From the NCBI GenBank assembly GCA_964620345.1, contig CAZUHK010000111.1:1-10845 (forward strand): DNA of 10,845 bases, given 5' to 3'. The translations under genes were made by a program, and so were the position numbers. The notes below the pieces were generated by a model. It was not told the DNA's origin. It did not search any database and saw only the letters and a list, made by a program, of their open reading frames with translations. Positions 6,921-10,845 of the stretch are shown piece by piece; within the stretch, counting starts at the first letter, position 1; each line of letters begins with the position of its first letter. Source of the DNA: CAZUHK01 sp964620345. Its GTDB lineage: Bacteria > Planctomycetota > Phycisphaerae > Phycisphaerales > Zrk34.

Positions 6921-7586
6921 ATGGGCGAAAAGCCGAAGCCGAAGATCAAGATTTGCGGGGCGCGCACGCCGGAGATCGCGAACGTCGCGATCGACGCCGG
7001 GGCGGACATGGTAGGCCTGGTGTTCGCCGAGCGGTCGGTGCGCTGCGTGAGCATGGCCGAAGCCCAGGCCGTGGCCGAGGCGGTGAATGACCGGGCCGAG
7101 GTCGTCGGCCTTTTCGTCGATCGGCCGATGGCCGACGTACATGAGCACCTGCGCGCCGTGCCGCTGAGCATGGTGCAACTGCATGGCGCGCTCGACCCGG
7201 TGTCGCTTCAAGCCGCGCGCCCGCCGCGGTTGATGAAGGCCATCGCGTTCGATGCCGAGTCGATCGAACAGGAGATCCGCCGGTGGGATGCGTTCTATCA
7301 GCGCAGCCAGCAGATGGTCGGGCTGATCATCGACACGCCCGACCCCCGGGAAGTGGGCGGCGGGACGGGCGCGACGTTTGACTGGGCTTCGCTGCGCGCC
7401 GTGCTGGATCGGTTGGCGCCGGTGGTGCCGATCGGGCTGGCCGGCGGGCTGACGCCGGACAACGTCGCTCAGGCGATCCGCATCGTCCGCCCGTGGATGG
7501 TCGATGTGTCCAGCGGCGTCGAATCCGAGCCGGGTGTCAAAGACCCCGACAGGATTCGTACGTTCTGCACCGCGGCACTCGCCTAA
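6921..7586 (+). CDS. trpF: Phosphoribosylanthranilate isomerase
   Basis: TrpF converts N-(5'-phosphoribosyl)anthranilate to CdRP, the third step of tryptophan synthesis, in the cytoplasm. The 221-residue length is normal for a single-domain (beta/alpha)8 TrpF. KIKICGART places the catalytic base at Cys12. AGADMVGLVF, VQLHG (85-89), the strand IIDT with the general acid Asp138, GGGTGATFDW, LAGGLTPDNV (phosphate binding) and VDVSSGVES all fit the family. The usual SPR motif after the second strand reads SVR here (39-41), a conservative-looking departure. ATG 6921 is chosen; a GTG at 6918 would add one residue. No other trp genes are in the window, so the gene is detached from a trp operon and is probably read with the rhomboid gene. 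Confidence 0.95.
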   Translation: MGEKPKPKIKICGARTPEIANVAIDAGADMVGLVFAERSVRCVSMAEAQAVAEAVNDRAEVVGLFVDRPMADVHEHLRAVPLSMVQLHGALDPVSLQAARPPRLMKAIAFDAESIEQEIRRWDAFYQRSQQMVGLIIDTPDPREVGGGTGATFDWASLRAVLDRLAPVVPIGLAGGLTPDNVAQAIRIVRPWMVDVSSGVESEPGVKDPDRIRTFCTAALA

Positions 7587-7605
7587 TAGATTCACCACAG
7601 AGAAC

Positions 7606-7652
7606 CTCGTGCTGCGCAGCGAACTCGTGCTGCTCTGCGACTCGTGCTCTGC
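7606..7652 (+). repeat. Three tandem CTCGTGCT-containing units (17-18 nt)
   Basis: CTCGTGCTGC begins at 7606 and 7624, and CTCGTGCTCTGC begins at 7641, giving unit lengths of 18 and 17 nt. Each is followed by a variant of GCGCAGCGAA / TCTGCGA / GCGAAGCGC. The inverse, AGCACGAG, appears at 7667-7674 within the right arm of the hairpin, so the hairpin may have grown from the same units. Confidence 0.7.
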
Positions 7653-7685
7653 GAAGCGCTACGCAGAGCACGAGTCGCAGAGCAG
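7630..7685. repeat. Perfect 24-bp inverted repeat with 8-nt loop
   Basis: The arms at 7630-7653 and 7662-7685 are exact reverse complements. The left arm starts CTGCTCTGCGACTCG and ends CTCTGCG. The loop is AAGCGCTA, itself containing the palindrome AGCGCT. It lies 44 nt after the trpF stop and is not followed by a T-run. It could stop transcription, act as a cruciform or form a stable RNA stem, and it could serve both converging transcripts because it is symmetric. Confidence 0.9.
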
Positions 7686-7859
7686 GAACGCCGGACACAG
7701 CGCAATCGAAGATGATGAATGACAGCGACTGATGTCACATATCGCAGCCGCTTGAACCATCTGAAAATACAGACTGTCAGAAATCAAACGAGACAAAGTG
7801 TGTTGTCAATCATTGATAATCACGGACTTCTGTGTTCTGTGGTGAATAATCCGGGTGTG

Positions 7860-7912
7860 CCACCGCCTGCAACGGTGGGTCGCGTCGCCGGACTCGGGGG
7901 GCCCGGCGGCCC
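7860..7912. repeat. REP-like pair of short hairpins
   Basis: CCACCG (7860-7865) pairs with CGGTGG (7873-7878) across a 7-nt loop. GGGCC (7899-7903) pairs with GGCCC (7908-7912) across CGGC. The first is preceded by GGGTGTG. The size, GC-rich stems and intergenic position resemble repetitive extragenic palindromes. A single copy in the window cannot prove that. Confidence 0.35.
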
Positions 7913-7930
7913 ACGAACTGCCCCACCCGA

Positions 7931-7958
7931 TCAACCTTCAACCTTTAACCCGTAATCC
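7931..7958 (+). repeat. Degenerate heptanucleotide tandem repeat
   Basis: Four consecutive 7-nt units are present: TCAACCT, TCAACCT, TTAACCC, GTAATCC. The first two are identical and the others are derived. On the minus strand this reads as AGGTTGA units. Confidence 0.55.
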
Positions 7959-8024
7959 CCGACAATCAGCCCTGCGACCAGGCCGCCCCAAACCGGCCCG
8001 CGATCCCTACACCAACCCCAAACG

Positions 8025-8144
8025 ATGCCCAACGGCAAACTTCGTGACAAACGCGGGCCTACCGACCCAGCCGAGTTTGAACGCCAAGTCATGCGGGCGT
8101 GGTTCGGCCCCATCCGTCGCGCGTTTTGCTCGGCCGATGCGTAA
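8025..8144 (+). CDS. Possible small ORF, 39 codons, unknown
   Basis: ATG 8025 to TAA 8144 encodes a basic, amphipathic-looking peptide starting MPNGKLRDKRGPTDPAEF and ending RRAFCSADA. Its composition is more protein-like than other frames in this spacer, with a mixed charged start and a helix-like segment FERQVMRAWFGPIRRAF. Against it, there is no Shine-Dalgarno (CACCAACCCCAAACG precedes the ATG), and about 68 % G/C at third positions is lower than I would expect for genes here. It may be a small gene, a remnant of a longer one, or chance. Confidence 0.2.
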   Translation: MPNGKLRDKRGPTDPAEFERQVMRAWFGPIRRAFCSADA

Positions 8145-8156
8145 CGGATACCTCAG

Positions 8157-8179
8157 GCGCCCCAGCGTCTTGGGGGCGC
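8157..8179 (-). terminator. GC-rich hairpin just after the CobW-type gene
   Basis: GCGCCCC (8157-8163) pairs with GGGGCGC (8173-8179) across a 9-nt loop. It begins 3 nt after the stop codon at 8183-8185 on the minus strand. There is no T-run. The position fits a terminator or 3'-end stabiliser for the FeoB-like/CobW-type unit. Confidence 0.4.
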
Positions 8180-8182
8180 ATG

Positions 8183-9181
8183 TCAACTGTTGTTCAGTGA
8201 TTGACCAATCTCCTGCCAGTCGAACGGACGAGTGATCTCTGCGATGACTCGGTCTCGACCAATGGGGCCGGGTTGGGTGAGCCATTCCATGCGGTTGTCA
8301 CGACGGTGGGCAGACGGTCGCAACGATACCTCGCGGTTGGCGATCTCGATGGACTGCCACCCCGCGGTGGTATGGAACACTCCCTTGAGTCGTAGAACCT
8401 GATTGTTATCAACGCCCTGATGGCAGATTCGCATGAGGTTGACCAGCAATCGCTCTTCATCAAAGCTTCGCTCGGCTTCGAGCACGAATCCACCTGGATG
8501 GATCGTCGGATCGTGATGATGATGGTGATGATCGTGCTCGTGACCGGTCGGCGTGTGCGTGCGCAGGGAATCAGCGGTCAGGTCGAATACATCGGAAGGT
8601 AGTTCGCCGTGCGATGTGGTGAGCACGCGCAGCTTCGGCGGGTCGAGCTTGTCCGCCCACTGCCGCGCCGCGTTGATCTTGACGTCGCTGGCCTGATCGC
8701 ATCGATTGAAGACCAGGACGTCGGCCGCCTCGCAGAACACGTGGTAGTAAAACATCCGCTCGAACGTTTCCGCATCGAAATCGGTCGCGCTCAAGATCAC
8801 AATGGTCGGCTGCAAGGTGATCGCCAGTTGCGATTGCGTCTGCCGCAACGTGTCCACGACTTGCGCTGGCGAGGCCATGCCGCTTGGCTCGATGATCAGT
8901 CGATCCAGCGTCTGTTCGCAAGTGATGCGACGGATGCAGTCGGGAAGTTCTGAGAGCATCGTGCAGCAGATGCATCCGCCGGGCACGTTGATCACCTTGG
9001 TCGTCGGGGCCTCGGCCTGAAGGGTCGTGCTGTCCAACCCGATCGGGCCGAAGTCGTTGACCAGGACACCGACGCGCTGGTTGGCGGCGTGGCGGCAGAG
9101 GTAGTTGAGGATCGCGGATGTCTTGCCGACGCCCAGCGGCCCGGCGACGATGTGGCAGGGGATGGTCGTTTGATCAGTCAT
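8183..9181 (-). CDS. CobW/G3E-family GTPase, probable metallochaperone with His-rich loop
   Basis: This 332-residue cytoplasmic GTPase belongs to the G3E group (CobW, YjiA, ZNG1 relatives), whose members hand metal ions to target proteins. Motifs: Walker A GPLGVGKTS at 14-22; VNDFGPIGLD at 41-50, matching the family NEFG..G.D; the metal-binding CxCC motif at Cys70, Cys72, Cys73 (GGCICC); the Walker B-like EPSG at 98-101; and the guanine-specificity motif NRCD at 159-162 (NKxD in most). A His-rich loop (HEHDHHHHHHD, 214-224) precedes the CobW C-terminal domain (about 230-330). The metal is not predictable; Zn, Fe or Co are all possible. ATG 9181 puts Walker A at the usual distance from the N-terminus. 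ATG 9214 would add 11 residues, and neither has a Shine-Dalgarno. It follows the FeoB-like gene by 79 nt on the same strand. Confidence 0.92.
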   Translation of the reverse strand: MTDQTTIPCHIVAGPLGVGKTSAILNYLCRHAANQRVGVLVNDFGPIGLDSTTLQAEAPTTKVINVPGGCICCTMLSELPDCIRRITCEQTLDRLIIEPSGMASPAQVVDTLRQTQSQLAITLQPTIVILSATDFDAETFERMFYYHVFCEAADVLVFNRCDQASDVKINAARQWADKLDPPKLRVLTTSHGELPSDVFDLTADSLRTHTPTGHEHDHHHHHHDPTIHPGGFVLEAERSFDEERLLVNLMRICHQGVDNNQVLRLKGVFHTTAGWQSIEIANREVSLRPSAHRRDNRMEWLTQPGPIGRDRVIAEITRPFDWQEIGQSLNNS

Positions 9182-9260
9182 CGTGTGGTGTCGTGCGTGG
9201 CCAAGGTCGTTCATGCGATCGGGTTGGTCGTCTGTTTTTGGTCGGGTTTGAGGCGCGTTG

Positions 9261-10845
9261 TCACAGCACCCATCGACCCGCCCATGCTAGCGCCAGCGCG
9301 AACAGCGCGGCGAACGCGGATTGCCTCGCCAGCAAGATGCCGGCCTTTCGCCAGGACGTTTCGCGTCCGATCGTCCACGCGGTGACCAGGCAGGGCAGCA
9401 GCACGCCAGCGAGGTAAACGCCGGTCATGGTCTGGGCCGTGGTCATCGCCCACGCGGACTCGGTGTTCGCGGTGAACAGGAAGATGCCGTCCTTGCGGAT
9501 CGAAGCCAGCACGACGGGCAGCGCGGCCTCGGCGGGGAGGTTGAAGGCGCTCATCACCGGGGCGAGTAGGCCGGAGAGCGCGTCAAGGATGCCTGATTGC
9601 GCGAGCAGGGATGCGACGATGCAGATCACGGCAAAGATCGGCAGGGCCTGGAGCATGAACTGTCGGACCGTGCCCGAGGCTTCTCGCCAGAGCCCGGCGG
9701 GTGTGGGCCACTGCATGAACGGTCGGCTGGGGGTCATGAGCACGTTCAACGGGTTGCGCGCTTCGCGGGGGGCGGTGAGGCGGAGGTAGATCAGTGTGGT
9801 GAGCAGCAGGTAGCCGAGGAAGAACAGGGAGAGAAAGACCGCGCTGTGTCCGTTGGCCTCGGCCGTCGCCGCGAGCACGGCGAGGGTGGCGGGTAACTGA
9901 TAGCTGCACGCCGCGCCGAACGCGATGGCGGAGATCGTCTGGCCGCGCGAGCAGCCGGAGCAGGACCGCGTGCTGATCACGGCCGGCACGTTGCAGCCGA
10001 AGCCCATCATCACGCGGACCACGTCGCGTCCGCTTAGCCCCAGCGGTCGCACCAGCGGATGCATTGCCGTGTTGATCCGCTCGATAACCCCGCTGGCCTT
10101 GTACACGCCGAGGATCAGCGAGAACAGGACGACCGTCGGCAAGGCCCACACCAGCAGGAACGGGCCCATGTTCAGCAGCCCGTACCCGAACTCGCCGTGC
10201 CGAGCGGTCAGCACGACCTGTAACCAAGCGGGCCAAGTCGACTCGACCCACGCAATCACCGGCTCGAATGCATCCGCCACAATCGGGTGCAGCAAGTCGG
10301 CCAGACGGTTGGCTCCGAAAACGGTGGCCAGCGCCGGCAGAATCAGCAGCCCAATCGCAAGCATCGGCCCGAGAATCCGGTGTTCAAGCAGGCCCGGCCG
10401 GGGCTCGATCCGCCACCCCGCTTGCTGGGTGAGTTGCGGTTTCTCAAATGGCTGGGGATTCGCAACCGCCGCGGCGAGCCGCTCGCGATTCGTCGTCGTC
10501 AGTTTGCGGGCATCGACCGGGACAAGCATCACACCGGCATCCGCCGACAGCCGTTCGATCGCTTCCATCGCCGCTTCGCCGGATTGGACCTTGTCCCAGT
10601 GGGTCACGGCCACCGCGCCACGCTTGCCCGCGACCAACGGCAGCAGATTCGCCAGGTCTTCATCCAAGTGTGTCCCCCGAACGACCAGCAGCACGGTGTC
10701 GCTGTCTTCGAGCGCGGCAAGCGCCAGCCGCGTCGTCTGCGTGTCGGACCGCCGCAGGATGCCCGGCGTGTCGATCCACTCGGTATCGTCGGGTAACCGT
10801 TCACGCCAATCGGGGGACGGGTTGGCCGGCGGTGTGGTGGGTGAT
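9261..10845 (-). CDS. FeoB-like ferrous-iron-type transporter with atypical GTPase domain (partial, N-terminus beyond right edge)
   Basis: At least 527 residues are visible. The open frame continues to the edge, so GTG 10694 is internal. The visible N-terminal part is a GTPase domain: TEWIDTPGIL carries G3 (DTPG), and AVAVTHWDK is at the G4 position, where FeoB proteins normally have DLPG and an N-x-x-D. The membrane part has about eight to ten hydrophobic segments. It includes hallmarks of FeoB/Gate domains: FGYGLLN, GLSGRDVVRVMMGFGCNVPAVISTR (in two pieces), ACSYQLP in place of the usual SCSARLP, and IRKDGIFLF in place of the second-gate ARKE-type motif. An extra CSGCSRGQ follows the first gate motif. 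The family call rests on the GFGCNVPA block and topology. Iron as substrate is inferred, since the key motifs diverge. A CobW-type GTPase follows, and no FeoA or FeoC is visible. Confidence 0.88.
   Translation of the reverse strand, partial: SPTTPPANPSPDWRERLPDDTEWIDTPGILRRSDTQTTRLALAALEDSDTVLLVVRGTHLDEDLANLLPLVAGKRGAVAVTHWDKVQSGEAAMEAIERLSADAGVMLVPVDARKLTTTNRERLAAAVANPQPFEKPQLTQQAGWRIEPRPGLLEHRILGPMLAIGLLILPALATVFGANRLADLLHPIVADAFEPVIAWVESTWPAWLQVVLTARHGEFGYGLLNMGPFLLVWALPTVVLFSLILGVYKASGVIERINTAMHPLVRPLGLSGRDVVRVMMGFGCNVPAVISTRSCSGCSRGQTISAIAFGAACSYQLPATLAVLAATAEANGHSAVFLSLFFLGYLLLTTLIYLRLTAPREARNPLNVLMTPSRPFMQWPTPAGLWREASGTVRQFMLQALPIFAVICIVASLLAQSGILDALSGLLAPVMSAFNLPAEAALPVVLASIRKDGIFLFTANTESAWAMTTAQTMTGVYLAGVLLPCLVTAWTIGRETSWRKAGILLARQSAFAALFALALAWAGRWVL

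Larger units (their letters stand above)
7590..7847. mobile_element. Candidate non-autonomous (MITE-like) element with ATTCACCACAG inverted ends
   Basis: The segment begins with ATTCACCACAGAGAAC (7590-7605) and ends with GTTCTGTGGTGAAT (7834-7847). The outer 11 bp (ATTCACCACAG / CTGTGGTGAAT) are perfectly inverted, and the arms match again after a 2-nt offset (GAAC / GTTC). The interior has no credible ORF. By hand count 7686-7850 is about 44 % GC and 7751-7820 about 34 %, far below the flanking genes. The left third carries tandem units and a 24-bp inverted repeat. No clear target-site duplication was seen. A dispersed structured repeat or an RNA gene is an equally possible reading. Confidence 0.4.
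7587..8182. other. Convergent intergenic region, 596 nt, repeat-rich
   Basis: This region separates trpF (plus) from the CobW-type gene (minus). It contains a structured, AT-richer segment (7590-7847), a REP-like double hairpin, a heptad repeat, a C-rich, G-poor stretch at about 7975-8040, a possible 39-codon ORF and a terminator-like hairpin. No longer frame here looks protein-like on either strand. Confidence 0.85.

Noticed and set aside
7606..7685. A CRISPR array
   Set aside because: There are only three adjacent units of 17-18 nt with no unique spacers, and the main feature is an inverted repeat. No cas genes are present.
7855..8235. A 126-codon plus-strand frame across the convergent spacer
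   Set aside because: The translation is Pro/Arg-rich, runs through the REP-like hairpins, heptad repeat and terminator, and enters the antisense of the CobW-type gene.
10604..10804. A separate small minus-strand gene near the right edge
   Set aside because: It lies in another frame over the FeoB-like GTPase domain, whose DTPG and THWDK motifs are in the chosen frame.

Overview
The window is high-GC bacterial chromosome (well over 60 % GC in the genes, strong G/C preference at third codon positions). The gene content suggests a member of the Planctomycetota, possibly a Phycisphaerae-like lineage. This is an inference from protein style: an extended TolC/adaptor pair, a redoxin with a CNHCP motif, a rhomboid with a repeat tail and a divergent FeoB-like protein. 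No rRNA, tRNA, CRISPR array, phage module or intact insertion sequence was seen.

Left third (1-4189, minus strand): a tripartite export operon read right to left. It holds a TolC-like outer-membrane efflux protein, a membrane-anchored HlyD/MacA-type adaptor with a long coiled coil, and the N-terminal 157 residues of a MacB/LolD-type ABC ATPase that runs off the left edge. The first pair overlaps by 20 nt and the second by 4 nt (ATGA), so they are probably translationally coupled. The permease should lie beyond the left edge. A 14-nt palindrome sits 42 nt upstream of the operon's first start codon.

Centre (4450-5720): a redoxin/PRX-like gene (minus) and a conserved-looking gene of unknown function (plus) diverge from a 134-bp spacer. 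On the redoxin side the spacer carries a reasonable sigma70-type promoter. On the other side it carries a strong Shine-Dalgarno sequence.

Right centre (5763-7586, plus strand): a rhomboid-family intramembrane serine protease with an intact Ser/His dyad and a soluble repeat-like tail. It is followed 6 nt later by trpF, an orphan tryptophan-pathway gene here.

Convergent spacer (7587-8182): about 600 nt without a convincing gene, and structurally the richest part. It holds an AT-richer 258-nt segment bounded by ATTCACCACAG inverted ends, which contains ~17-nt tandem units and a perfect 24-bp inverted repeat. After it come a REP-like double hairpin, a 7-nt tandem repeat, a possible 39-codon ORF and a terminator-like hairpin.

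Right end (8183-10845, minus strand): a FeoB-like transporter with unusual GTPase motifs, truncated at the right edge, precedes a CobW/G3E GTPase with a CxCC motif and a histidine-rich loop. The pair looks like a metal uptake and metal delivery unit.

No wholly new system can be proven from this window. The best candidates for follow-up are the 7590-7847 non-coding element, the FeoB-like/CobW pair, and the unknown gene at 5160-5720.
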